62,000 nucleotides of DNA from Neocallimastix lanati (nom. inval.) (taxonomy: Eukaryota; Neocallimastigomycota; Neocallimastigomycetes; Neocallimastigales; Neocallimastigaceae), in contig JACVTC010000001.1 of the NCBI GenBank assembly GCA_016946835.1, forward strand, positions 1,162,501-1,224,500, in the 5' to 3' direction. Positions 18,782 through 31,873 of the stretch are shown here, one piece after another (position 1 is the first letter of the stretch; each line of letters starts with the position of its first letter). The notes beneath the pieces were generated by a model that had not been told where the DNA came from, did no database searches, and saw only the letters and a program-made list of their open reading frames with translations. Position numbers and translations under genes: made by a program.

Positions 18782-20826
18782 GAAATGGGGATAATAATAG
18801 TATAACTAATGTAGGTAACAATGGAAATAGTCTAAATGATCCAAATGATCCAAATAGTATTTATAATAATGGTAACAATGGTAATAATGATCCAAATAAT
18901 ACTGGAAATGGTAATAATAATTCAAATGGTAATGGCAGTGATAATAATACCGGAGAAAATTCAAAAGATAACGATGAAAATAGTGTTGGAAAGGGGGTTG
19001 ATGTTGAAGCAAAAGATGATGGTAATGGTGGTATAATATTTGTTGTGCTAGGAGGGACCGTTGCAAGTGGAGCATTTGCATTACTGTATGTAAAGAAAAA
19101 GAAACCAGAAAAATATCAAAAATTATGTCATCAAATTTCAATGCAACAAAAGGAAATAACAAAAATTACGAAGAAGCTGACGTTAAAAGTTAGTAATGGA
19201 ACCTCGACTTTAGGTCGAAAAATTATTAAAAGAAGTAAGACGACCGCCACATTTGGTCGTCATTTCAAAAAACCTGTTGTAGGGGCTTTTTCCCATAGTA
19301 AATCAAGTAGTGATATCTATAACGACATCAATATACGTCTTACAGATAGCAACGATATACTCTATAAATTTAATGTAGATCAATATGATAATATAAGTAG
19401 TAGCTTCAGTAGTAAGAAAGCCATGGATTACAATCAGAAAATAGATTACAATAAAAATATTGTTAATATGAATAATTATAATTTTTATGAAAGAACTTCA
19501 GATAAAAAGAAGAGTATCTTTAGTTTTGCTTCATTAAAACGTAAATCTTACCGTAAATTATCCTATTCCTCCGTGGGACATAAAGATACTCTTTTGTATG
19601 ATGAGTATCCACAAAATAATAAAGCTTTACCAGTTCCTACCTATGATTTGGATATTATAGAAAAAATGAACAATTTAGATAAGTATGAACAATTTATAAC
19701 ACAAAGTAAATCCTCTTCTAATGCGGATGGAAGTGAAAGTCGTCCACTTTTAAAAGCCTACCAAAGTCCTCTCATAAGAGATAGAAAAGGTAGTGATTCC
19801 ATTATTGATTATCGCTCTTCCCCTCGAAATAGTACTTATAGTAATGGAAGTGAAACAGCACCATTAATGAATACCTCAAAAAGATATCCTAATATTAATG
19901 ATCATAACTACATTAATCACAACAGTAGTAATAATAATAATAATAATACGAATACCAATAATAATAAAGAAAGTAATAGAAAAAAGAAGAAGCTTGTCGT
20001 CACAAATCCTGATATCCCACCACCACCATCATTACCTCCTCTTCATCAAACGATGGGTACAAGAAATCGTTCCTTATCTCAAAGTAGTATCACCTCTGGA
20101 AGATCACAACTTAAAAATAAATCTTCAAGAGATTCTATTACCTCACTAAGGCGTAAACGTAGTTTAAGTCAAAATAATAGTAATCATGGTGGTGGTAGTG
20201 GTAGTAGTGGAAGAAATAGAAATATTAATATTAATAATTCACAGCAACAACAATCGAACCAACAACAACAACAACAACAAAATAGTAATAATAATAATAA
20301 TTATGAATTAAATTCTTCAAAGCAAAGTCGCGGTCGTAGTCGTGGCCGTAGTCGTAGTCGTAGTAATAGTAATAGTCGTAGTAATAGTAATAGTCGTAGT
20401 AATAGTAATAGTCGTAGTCGTAATCGTAGTCGTAATCATAGTCAAAATCATAGTCATAGTCGTAGTCATAGTCGTAGTCGTAGCCGTAGTCCATCCCCAA
20501 TGAATAAAAATAATAGTAATAATAATTATAATAATTATGATATTTATAATGATAATACTATTATTAATAATATTAGAATGACATCCCCATCCACCCATAA
20601 AGTCATGCCCTCACCGCAAGTAGGACCTGTCAGAATGCAAAGAAAATGTTCTCTTAATGGAAGAAAACCAAGACCTGGACATGAACCTACACGAATTTTT
20701 GAGCATCAACGTTCACAGTCCGCCTCCAATGTCTATCAAAATATTCGTCATAATACGAATAATACCTTACAATCAGATGAATATCACAATCTTGTTTTAG
20801 ATGATTTATTGCAGTCTTATAATTAA
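17419..20826 (+). CDS. membrane-anchored CAP/SCP-domain protein with Arg-Ser-rich tail, 977 aa
   Basis: Exons 17419-17862, 18119-18396 and 18615-20826 join in phase (978 codons with stop). The N-terminus is strongly hydrophobic (MLYIYLLLLL...). A CAP domain (SCP/Tpx-1/Ag5/PR-1 family) spans about residues 112-252. It has HRKTREAVQA, LYWSSTLAYEAESYAAEC, the HSG..GENLG motif and the signature GHYTQIVW (206-213). CAP proteins are usually secreted and bind sterols or lipids. After an Asn/Gly-rich linker comes one membrane helix (about 380-401, GGIIFVVLGGTVASGAFALL followed by KKKK), so the long basic C-terminal part should face the cytosol. That tail has Ser-rich segments, an Asn/Gln run and an RS-dipeptide block coded at about 20325-20500. 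The first about 110 residues are unusual; a GTAATA donor at 17449 joined to the TAG acceptor before GTGAAAGC (about 17736) would also be in phase and would shorten them. Confidence 0.82.
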
Positions 20827-20845
20827 AAAAATAATAATAATATAA

Positions 20846-20876
<31 letters not shown>

Positions 20877-21994
20877 ATTTAGTATTGATTTAGTCATGTT
20901 TAATAGTGTTTAATATAATAATAATATAATTATAATTATGATTTAGTAATATTTAAATATAAATATAAATATAAAAATACAAGTATAAATAAATAAACTT
21001 TAAATTTAAATACCAATTTTAAATATAAATAAAAATTAATATTTATTTAGAAAAGAAAAAAAAAAAATTGTTATTTTTTATTATTATTTTTATTTTAATT
21101 TATTTTATTTTATTTTTTTCTTTTTTTTTTTTTTTTTTTTTAGACAAAAAAAAAAAATCTTTATTATCATTATTTCTTTAACCAAAAATTTATAGATTTT
21201 TTTATCTTAAAAAAAAAAAAAAATAATTATAATTTTTGTATGGTTAAAAAGTAAATTACCCTTATAAAATTGTATATATATTAGTACAAAAAAAAAAAAT
21301 AATAAATAATAATAATATTAATAATAATAAATTATAGAGAATATAACCAGATAGACTATTAAAAAAATAATAATAAGTATAATGGATAATGTATATATAC
21401 AATAACAATAAATAAATCATAAAAAAATAATATAAAAAAAAAAATAATAAAAATAATATTAATAAAAAAAATTTTTTTTTTTTTTTTTTATTTTATTTGA
21501 TTTTATTAAATAACTAATAAAAGTATAATAATATAAAAAAAAATGAATAAAATAAATGGATCCTACAAGATAAAGAAATTATCCATTTAAGCTCCTAATA
21601 CTATTTCATCGAATAGTCAACTATATTATTTTCATAATTAAAAAAAAAATATATATATATATATATAATATATTCAAATATATTCATAAGCATGATGATT
21701 TTGTTTTTAACTTTTCTCTCAAATTTTTTTTTATTTTTTTTTTTTAAAGAAAAAATATATAAATAAATTTTAAATTGTTGGAATATTGAAATTTATTATA
21801 TAGGTGTTATATTAATTTTAGTTGTGTAAAATATACTAAATTATTTCATTATTAAAATTATTCTCGTTATTTGATTTATTTCATTATATTATATTTGAAA
21901 TACATTATGTTATTAACATATAAAAATTTTTTTTATTTTTATTATTAATGAGTCTTTCTTTCCCCATCATTAACTTTAATTTTTTTTTTTTTTC
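20827..21994. other. AT-rich spacer
   Basis: No gene. TAAA repeats lie directly after the CAP stop codon (20848-20878), with several T and A runs beyond. It is the 3' flank of the CAP gene. Confidence 0.6.
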
Positions 21995-22440
21995 ATATAT
22001 TGAACGCCCCGCCAAGAAGAGCACTCAAAATAAAATAATCAATACTATTATCATAATCCTTTTTTTTTTCAGAATCTAAAAAAGCCTATTCTAAGGGGAA
22101 CTTCACCTCCTGGAAGCAGTTGACTGGTTCCCCACTATCGAGAAAAACAACCTGGAAATTGCCTCAGAACATCCAAGAATTTTTTGTTCAATCATCATTG
22201 CAAACTTCAAAAAAAAAAAAAAAAAAAAAAAGATTATCTAGAAAAGGTAAAGATTTATTTCTGTAATTTTTTCTAATTCTTTATAGGCAAAGATCCAGTG
22301 AGAAAAGCTAGGTAACACTAACACCACAACAAGGGCAAACATTTTAGGGCAATCTTCTAAGACTATTTTTTTCTTTTAATGGGAAATACTCATATTCAAA
22401 TTGAAAAATCACACACCTAATTCGAGAAATCAAAAAAAAA

Positions 22441-22471
<31 letters not shown>

Positions 22472-22634
22472 GAATCCTAATTGATACGTAGGATATTGAA
22501 ATGTAAAGTCTTTGAATTTCTGAAATAAATCCAAAATCATTCTCCTTATAAATAATTGCTTATTTTTTTTTATAGCTTTTTGAGGGTTTGAAGACATCCC
22601 TTTTTCCCAATAAAACTTTTTTTTTATTTCACTT

Positions 22635-22667
<33 letters not shown>

Positions 22668-23440
22668 CCATTTAATTTCTTATCCAAAGTCTTTGGATTC
22701 TTTCGACCAATGTGTAATGTGATATAGTAGGAATATTATTAATGAGATAATTAATAATACATGATGAGTTTTTTTTTTTATATATTTTCTATAGCAGCGT
22801 AATTGAGATATAGCAAGCACAGACAGCTGAGAGAAGAGGTATTCTCAATTCATGAGTAATATCCTAGTGACTAACATAAGAATTACGAGATTTTAAATCC
22901 ATAACTCCAATAAAGTCCTCTATTAATATATATATATATATATTTTTGAGCTTTAGAGCATCTACTCTTTATTTTAAACCAAATAAAGGAGCATAATATA
23001 AAACAAGGGCTAAAAATAAAGGAAATCAAAAAAACATATTTATTCAATAGGAGAGGAATAGATTTATGAATAAGAAGTTGAAAGTACAAAATTTAACTTG
23101 ACATTTAAATTACTATTTAATTTGGATTGTATAGGTTTCAATGATAAAGATTCATCAAATAGGAATACCAAAGATAAGTATAGTTGTCAGTTTTAGGTAA
23201 TTAATTTTGTTATTACCAATAAAGAAAGAAGGATCTTCCGTAATTTATTGGTTTAACAAAGTTCATCAGGTTAATACAAACAAGAGTAGCATACTTATTA
23301 ATTCCAAAAATCATTTCATTTTTAATAGCCCATTCATGAACCTTATTCAAAAATTTTCTTATGAGCTTGACTGGATGGAACCATTAAAACAATATCATCG
23401 GCAAAAAAAAAAGTCCACCACAGCAATATTGAAATTCTAA
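21995..23440 (-). mobile_element. degenerate non-LTR (LINE) retrotransposon, reverse-transcriptase C-terminal part
   Basis: Reading the minus strand from about 23430, the frame gives the reverse-transcriptase catalytic motif ADDIVLMVPS (the A-D-D form usual in LINEs). After one indel, KVHEWAIKNEMIFGINK follows, which fits the RT palm/thumb transition. Further downstream, pieces such as ALVLYYAPLFG, RGLYWSYGF and NNIPTISHYTLVE (about 22680-22990) are in shifting frames. A GC-richer terminal part runs to about 21995, with frames broken by poly(A)/poly(T) expansions of 20-40 bases. I see no endonuclease or gag-like ORF1, so only the 3' part remains. It cannot be active. Confidence 0.75.
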
Positions 23441-23552
23441 ATATATACCATTACTTAATCACAATTATTATCTATTTCGAAGAAAACCTAAAAAAAAATA
23501 AAAAATAATAATAATAAAAAAAATATATATATATATATATATTTTTTTCTTA

Positions 23553-23597
<45 letters not shown>

Positions 23598-26193
23598 TAA
23601 AAGAGAAAATACACTCCCTTTAAATAGTATTAAAAAAAATGATTAATGTTGAATATATGAAAGGTTGAAATATATCGTTGTTCTTGAATGATTTTGTAAT
23701 TGTTTGATTTTGTAAATAATTTAATTTTATCCGGTATTACTAGTTATAATATTTATAATTTTTCACAAGGATTAGAAATATTTAAATGAATAATTGTTAC
23801 TTTTTATCTTTTAAATGATTGTTCAACAAATAAGAAAATTATTATAAATAATAAATTATTAGTAATAATTAATAATTAATAAGCAATAAGTAATAATTAA
23901 TAATTAATAAGCAATAAGTAATAATTAATGAATAATAAATGATATGTTAATAAATAATAAATTATAAATAATAGTTAATAATAATTAAATAATTAATAAT
24001 TAATACATAAGTAGATAAATAGTATATATTAATAATAAATAACAATTTGGAAAAAAAAAAATTAAATAATACACAATAAAAAAAATAAATAAATAAAATA
24101 ATAATAAATAATAATTAATAATTAATAAATGAAAGAATAAATAATAAATATTAAATATTAAATATTAAATAATTACTATTAAATAATAAATACTAAATAA
24201 TAAATATTAAATAATTAGTATTAAATAATAAAAAATAAATAATAAATAATAAATAATAAATAACTGAATAACTGAATAACTGAATAATTGAATAACTGAA
24301 TAATTGAATAACTGAATAATTGAATAATAAATAATAATTAATAAATAATAAATGTTAAAGAATTATAGAATAAATATTATATATTAAATATTAAATAGTA
24401 AATAGTAAATAGTAAATAGTAAATAATAAAAAAATAATTAAATAATTAAATAATAAATAATATAATAAATATCAATTATATATTAATTAAATTATATATA
24501 ATATATAAAAAATTGAAAAAAAAAAGTTAACTAAAAATAAATATTTAAAAATAAAAATCAATTATAACATATATTTATAAAGAAATATCTATAATTTCTC
24601 TAATAATAAACAAAAAAAATTTTATTTTCTTAGTAAATTCTAAATTTCTTAGATCTTACCTAACGAATAAAAATAGTTAATGTTTGAATACTATAATTAA
24701 TCATGAGTTTTTTTTTTTTTTTTTTTTGAATCATATAATTATTATTATTTTTTTTTCTATTTTTTTATTTGTTTTTTGTATAAATTTCTATTGAATTAAT
24801 CATTTATCTTTTGATTTTTTTATATCTCTTAATCTTTTATTTAATCATTTGATGGATGATTTACAGCGATTTCTCTTTTCTAAAATATTTATATTCAATA
24901 CTTTTATATGATTATTATAAATAAATTATGGATAAAGAAGTACCATATATTAAAAATAGAATAAAAGAAAAAAAAGAAAAAACTATCTATACATAATTTT
25001 TATTAATATTATTAGTATTTTATTACTTGTAATTCAATTCTTTTAATTATAAATAAAATGTTCTAATTAAAAACAGTTTAAGTAATATAAAAATTTCTTT
25101 CTTTTTTTAAAATTATTAGTAACAATAATAAAAATATATAAACCCAACATAATTATTATAAAGAAATAAATAAAATAGAATAAACTTAATAAAAATAATA
25201 CTGAAAGTCTTTTTTTAAACGATTTAAATATATTAAAATACATATATAATTCTTGTTGAAAGGTTTGTTACACAAGCTGTTCAATATATATACTTTATAT
25301 TTCTTTTTTATTTATATTTTTATTATTATTATTTTATTTAAAAAAATTTAATACTTGTTACTACTATAAAATATATTTAAGCATTATATATATTTTTTAA
25401 ATTTATTTAATATTTAAAAGTTCTAGTGACTTATTAAAAATGTTTGGAAAAAACAACATAACAATAATTAATAACATTAAAAATTATAAAAACAAAGTCC
25501 TTTAACTATTTAATTTACACTTGAAAGATGATATAAAAAAGTGAATAAATAAAATATAATAAAATAAAATACTTTAATATTAAACCAATTATTAATAGTT
25601 AGTATTTATATCAATATTTATATATTTATGCTAAACTAAACAAGTCTTTCTCACTCTATAATTTTTTTTATTTATTTGCATTTATTTACAGTGATTAGAA
25701 AAATATCATATAATTAATAATTTATTATAAATTAAAATTTTTTTCTTTTTTTTTTTTTTAAATTGATTTTTTTTATATAATTATTTTTATATTAAAAAAT
25801 TAAATTAAAAGAAAACCATATGATTTATATTAATATACCCTTAACTTTTATATATCTTTATAAATATTTAATAAAATAAAAGAAATATATTTTATAAGAA
25901 GTTTATTACTAGCTAAATCATGACTATTTAAAGAAAAAAAAAAATCATTAAAATGATCTAATTCAAAAAAAAAGTAATTATATTAATTTTATAATAGTAT
26001 ATATCTATTTTAAAGTATGATATTTTTTTTATTATGATTAATATTATTACTTATTATCACATCATTTTTAAGTTGTAATTACACCTTTATATATATTTTA
26101 TAGGTAATACTTTTTTACATATTTTCTCTTTCAATAATTTATTATTTTTCTAATTATTTTTTTTTTTTTATTTCTTTTTTTTTTTTTATTTCT

Positions 26194-26225
<32 letters not shown>

Positions 26226-26693
26226 TTCAAAAATGAAACTTGCCTTATTTAAAAAACATTTTATAATTTATATATTATAATATATTGTTGTATTTATTAT
26301 AATACATTATAATATATTATAATTATAATTGTACCTTAATTTAAAATTTTTTGAGGATAAATTAAAATAAAATGAAGGATAAGAATTTCTGTATCACATA
26401 AGTTTATATATAGTATGTATATTGATGTAGATTCATATTATATTATCAATACACTCTATAATATATTTCTATTATAATTTTAATTCAAAAATTATAATTA
26501 TTCTTTTCTTTGGTTTTTTTTTTTTTTTCAAAAAATTTTTTTTTAATTTTTTTCATCCTTTTTACAAAATTTGTTATAAAGGAAAATAAATACTATCGAC
26601 CTTTATTTAAAAAATAAAAGATGCCTTCTTAATATCTATCATATTTTATCCTTTTTTTTTTATTATTTATTTAATTGCTCTCAAATTTATTAT
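23441..26693. other. gene-free AT-rich DNA
   Basis: No coding signal. It contains a 23850-24480 block of interleaved AATAAT/ATTAAT repeats, including seven or more tandem 9-mers of the form AATAACTGA/AATAATTGA at 24262-24327. The rest is unstructured AT-rich sequence. Confidence 0.6.
24262..24327. repeat. 9-bp tandem repeat (AATAACTGA / AATAATTGA)
   Basis: Consecutive 9-bp units alternate C and T at one position. They sit inside a wider AATAAT-rich block. Confidence 0.85.
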
Positions 26694-27177
26694 TATTATT
26701 TATGATTAGTTATGATTTATTATTTATTATTAATTAATAAATACTCTTTTTATTATTATTTATTATTTATTATTTATTATTTATTATTTATTATTTATTA
26801 TTTATTTATTTTATTATTTATTATTTATTATTTATTATTTATTATTTATTATTTATTATTTATTATTTATTATTTATCATTTATTATTTATTATTTATTA
26901 TTTATTATTTAATAATTAATATTTATTATTTAATAATTAATATTTATTATTCAATTATTTATTTATTTATTTATTTATTATTTATTATTTATTATTTATT
27001 ATTTATTATTTATTATTTATTATTTATTATTTATTATTTATTATTTATTATTAATAAATACTCTTTTTATTATTTATTATTAATAAATACTCTTTTTATT
27101 ATTTATTATTAATAAATACTCTTTTTATTATTTATTATTAATAAATACTCTTTTTATTATTTATTTATTTATTTATT
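26694..27177. repeat. TTATTTA heptanucleotide array with about 30-bp minisatellite at its right end
   Basis: This is a long array of TTATTTA units. At 27050-27165 it changes to four to five tandem units of about 29 bp containing AATAAATACTCTTTTTATT. Its first about 75 bp (from TATGATTAGTTATGATT) is repeated at 28035. Confidence 0.85.
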
Positions 27178-27950
27178 ATTCAATTGCACCTTTAAATTTG
27201 TAATAGAAACCATAATTAATAATGAATTAGTCATTAAATTTAAAAACTAATTTAGAAATAAGAACCAATAATTTTTAGACATAGAGTAAAATAATAGAAA
27301 CAAATCATATGATGAGTTTTATATTCATATTTGTGATTAAAATATTTCTGTAAAAATTTTTCTTTATATATTTATAGATTTATATGGCTTAAAAAATTTT
27401 TTCTCATTGCATTAATATTTATATTAAATATATATTTTTTTAAAAAAAAAAAAAAAATTGAATAAAATAAAAAGTCTACTATTAATTACTTTAATTATAT
27501 ATTATATTATAGCTTTTTAATTATAAATTATAAATATTATTTTGATATAATAGTGGTAATGATAGTAGTTATGTATAATAACATAATTATTATATTGTTT
27601 GTATATTATTATTAGTTTTATAAAAAAAAAACAAACTTATTACCACTTCTTTAAAATAATATATAAAATTTCGACATTGATATTATTGGATATTACCTAC
27701 TTATGTATATTCTAACCAAATAATAAACATTAATGAAAATAATTGTGGTTTGAAATGGTTATTCCTAATAAACGTTTTTAAAATCTTAAATAGAAAATTT
27801 ATCTGTTTATATTCACTTTATTTATTATTGTCAATTGTAATATATTTCTTAAATATATTATTAATATAAATTTATATATTACATAAACATTTTAGATATT
27901 TTTGATATATATTCTACCAAATATTCACCTAATAAAGATATATAAATATT
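27178..27950. other. AT-rich spacer between repeat arrays
   Basis: Nothing recognisable. Composition is slightly more mixed than the arrays on either side, and there is no sustained open frame. Confidence 0.6.
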
Positions 27951-28346
27951 ATTTATTATTAATGATTTTTTATTCATTATTTATTATTAATTATTTATTA
28001 TTAATTATTAATTATTAATTATTTATTATTAATTATTATTTATGATTAGTTATGATTTATTATTTATTATTAATTAATAAATACTCTTTTTATTATTATT
28101 TATTATTTATTATTTATTATTTATTATTTATTATTTATTATTTATTATTTATTATTTATTATTTATTATTTATTATTTATTATTTATTATTTATTATTTA
28201 TTATTTATTATTTATTATTTATTATTTATTATTTATTATTTATTATTTATTATTTATTATTTATTATTTATTATTTATTATTTATTATTCAATTATTTAA
28301 TTATTTATTATTTATTATTTATTATTTATTATTTATTATTAATTAT
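27951..28346. repeat. second TTATTTA array, partial duplicate of the one at 26694
   Basis: From 28035 the start TATGATTAGTTATGATT, then AATAAATACTCTTTTTATT and pure TTATTTA units, copies the beginning of the 26694 array almost exactly. The array is about 240 bp of near-perfect heptamers. Confidence 0.85.
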
Positions 28347-28705
28347 TTATAAGAAATATTTTTATTTTTAAACAAATATGTTTTATAATATTTATTTTAT
28401 ATGAAACCAAATTCTATTGATTGAGTTTCAAATGAAATACCTATTTTTAAGGAGCTTTTTTTTTTTTTTTTTTGATAAATTTTTACTTTAAAATTTTCTA
28501 GTTCTTACTCTACATTTCTAGTATATAACTATTTCTTAATCCAGACAAGAAAATATTATTAATAATTTTAAAAAAATTTATATGAAAGATTAAAAAAAAA
28601 AAGGCAGAATTATAAATTTAGAACAATTCAGACTGAAAAAATTTTTTTTTTTCTTTTTCTTCCTATTTATTCTATAAATCATTAAAATCATTAGTAATAA
28701 ATTAA

Positions 28706-29085
28706 ATATATATTTATTTATTTATTATTTATTTATTTATTATTTATTTATTTATTTATTATTTATTTATTAATTATTATTTATTTATTTATTTTTTATT
28801 TATTTATTAGTTATTATTTATTTTTTATTTATTATTAATTTATTTATTAGTTATTCTTTATTTATTTATTTATTATTAATTAATTTATTAGTCATTATTT
28901 ATTTATTATTTATTTATTTATTTATTATTTATTTATTTATTTATTATTAATTTATTTATTAGTTATTATTAATATATTTATTATTTATTTATTTATTAGT
29001 TTTTATTTATTTCTTATTTATTATTAATTTATTTATTTGTTTTTATTTATTTATTTATTTATTATTTATTTATTTATTTATTTTT
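28706..29085. repeat. mixed TTTA/TTATTTA array
   Basis: About 380 bp of interrupted TATTTATT units, with TTAGTTATT interruptions recurring roughly every 50-60 bp. That suggests higher-order repeat structure. Confidence 0.75.
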
Positions 29086-29390
29086 CTTTTTTTTTTTTTA
29101 ACATATATGATAAGCCATTATAGAAAGAAAATGGAGGGTATTTCCTATAATAAATAATAAAGTATGGAATTAGAATCCAATGAAATTAAAAATTTAAAAT
29201 TTAATTCATTTCATATTTAATTTCACATCATATAAACTAATATTATGGTTTTTAATAAAATCAAGTTTAGTTTAGTAAAAATACAAAAAATTACATTATT
29301 TTATATCAACTATCAAACTATTCATCACTGATCAATTGAACAATTATCAATTGACTGTATTACAATCAAATAATGTAATTACTACCTTCT

Positions 29391-29772
29391 TTATATTATA
29401 TTATATTATATTATATTATATTATATTATATTATATTATATTATATTATATTATATTATATTATATTATATTATATTATATTATATTATATTATATTATA
29501 TTATATTATATTATATTATATTATATTATATTATATTATATTATATTATATTATATTATATTATATTATATTATATTATATTATATTATATTATATTATA
29601 TTATATTATATTATATTATATTATATTATATTATATTATATTATATTATATTATATTATATTATATTATATTATATTATATTATATTATATTATATTATA
29701 TTATATTATATTATATTATATTATATTATATTATATTATATTATATTATATTATATTATATTATATTATATA
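29391..29772. repeat. perfect TTATA pentanucleotide satellite, about 76 units
   Basis: About 380 bp of TTATA without a visible mismatch. The 145-codon open frame (Ile-Leu-Tyr-Tyr-Ile repeats) is an artefact, since a pentamer without in-frame stops reads open indefinitely. Confidence 0.95.
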
Positions 29773-30397
29773 AAATTTTATTCTATCTTTTATTTCACTT
29801 AGCCATCCATTCATAATGAGATTATCTTAAAATTATTAGTAATAATAAAATGATAATACATTACATTATATAGAGATTAAATAATAATAAAAATAATATG
29901 AAAAAAAATTTATAAATATTAAATTACTAAAATAAAAGTTAACTTATAATAAAAAGTTTACTTTAAATAATTAGTATATATATCTATTTATTCATTTTTT
30001 GCTATATCTAACTTCATACTATAATATCAAGAATGTTTTAAGTTATAATAAAAATAATAAATAAAATGATATATAGCATTTATCATCATTATTATTATTT
30101 TTATTATTTGAATATTTATAGTTAAATGCAATAGAAATAGAAATGTTTTATTAATTCAGCAGATGTAATTTTTATAAGTTTAAATTAATTAGTATTTAAT
30201 GATTATTAATTTTTATAATTATAATTATAGTAATATGATTAATAAAATAAAATATTTAATTATTTAATTAACATTATAAACATCTTCAAAATAAAAGAAA
30301 TTATTTTTAAATATATATATTTAATTAATATTAATTTTTTTAATTAATAGTTCTAGTAGTCAAATTTGACATATTATGACAATTAAATAAATGTAAT

Positions 30398-30434
<37 letters not shown>

Positions 30435-30753
30435 TTAAAATATTTTGTTATTAAACTTTCTATTAGTTTTATTACTATAATTATTATTTACTATTAATTA
30501 TTAATTATTATCATACTTTTATTTATTTTTTTTGTTTGTTTTTATTTTACTTTATTAAATTTTAATTTTATTCAATTTAAATTATAATTTCTATAAAAGA
30601 TTTTATAATAAATATAATAAAATATTATATAGTATCATAATAAAATCATTCATTTATTTTATTACATTCTATTCTATTCTATTTTTTTATATTTTAATTA
30701 TGTTTTATTTGGTATATATGTTATTTCTTTTTAAAAAATAATTAAATAATAAA
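29773..30753. other. AT-rich spacer
   Basis: No gene seen. It contains a TTTA run at 30393-30432 and otherwise plain AT-rich sequence. Confidence 0.6.
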
Positions 30754-30945
30754 TAATAAATAATAAAAATAGTATTTATTAATATTATTAATAAATAATA
30801 ATAAAAAGAGTATTTATTAATATTATTAATAAATAATAAATAATAAAAAGAGTATTTATTAATAAATAATAAATAATAAATAATAAAAAGAGTATTTATT
30901 AATAAATAATAAATAATAAATAATAAATAATAAATAATAATTAAT
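30754..30945. repeat. inverted copies of the about 30-bp minisatellite found at 27050-27165
   Basis: Four units contain AATAAAAAGAGTATTTATT, the reverse complement of the motif at 27050-27165, separated by AATAATAAATAATAA spacers. The two clusters are therefore inverted relative to each other, 3.6 kb apart. Confidence 0.85.
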
Positions 30946-31873
30946 TTTTATTATTATAATTGATATTTAATATAAATTAAAATTAATACTGATATATTTA
31001 TTTTAATTAAATATATGATTCATTATATATTAGAAATGTAATATATTATAAATATCTAAGGGGTAGAATAAGTTTAATTGATTTGAAAAAGGATAAACTT
31101 AAAGAGTAACATGATTAATTTAGAAAAAAAAAAATCAAAATAAAATCATAAATTTCAAATTATTATTGTAAAAATTATATATAATCTATCATAAATTAGA
31201 ATATATTGTTATATATAGTGGTTAGTACTGAGTTTCAATAAAGCTATTTAAATATTATAAATATGCTATTTATTTGTTATTTTATTTTTTATTTATTTCA
31301 TTTGAACTTCATTTTTAATAAAAAATAAAAAAAATATTATTTAATAATACTTATCACAAAAAATATTTATTTATAATTAGAATTTAATAGAAAAAAAATA
31401 AAAAATATATTAAATTATTTATATATATAAAAAAAAAAAGTATAAAAAGTCCATTTTTTTTCTTACGTTTTAATTTTTTATTTATTTTAAAATATTTCCA
31501 TATTTTTTATTTTATTTTGTGAATTATATTAATTTATTATAAGCTTTTTAAAAATAGCATTTAAAGTAGAACTTTTAAAAAAAAAAAAGCCTTATAGACA
31601 ATTATTAATATTAAAAAAATTTTATAAATAATTTTAAAAAAAATAGGAGGAAATAATAAATAAAAACTATTAAACGATTTATAAAAAAGAATTATTTTTA
31701 CCACAAATATATACCATATTTTATTTATAAATAATTTAAAATAATAAAACAACTTTTTATATATATTCATATTTTATCAAAATAATATACCAAATACTTT
31801 AAAGTAAAAATTTTAAAGGCGAAACTATCATTGTACAAATTATATTACTAAATAATAATAATAATAATAAAAA
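30946..31873. other. AT-rich spacer upstream of the AN1 gene
   Basis: No coding signal. A short AAT run lies just before the ATG at 31874. No promoter element can be distinguished in this composition. Confidence 0.6.

Noticed and set aside
18806-20598. Open frames opposite or out of frame with the CAP gene
   Set aside because: They follow the Asn-rich and Arg-Ser repeat DNA of the real frame and have Tyr/Asp or Thr/Ile repeats only.
22430-22687. Lys- and Phe-rich 85-codon open frame
   Set aside because: Its ends are poly(A)/poly(T) runs; the middle is a piece of the decayed LINE.
24262-24327. CRISPR-like spaced repeats
   Set aside because: Units are 9 bp and contiguous with no spacers. The genome is eukaryotic in gene structure.
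29336-29773. 145-codon open frame
   Set aside because: It is produced entirely by the TTATA pentamer, which has no in-frame stop in that register. The Ile/Leu/Tyr repeat is not a protein.
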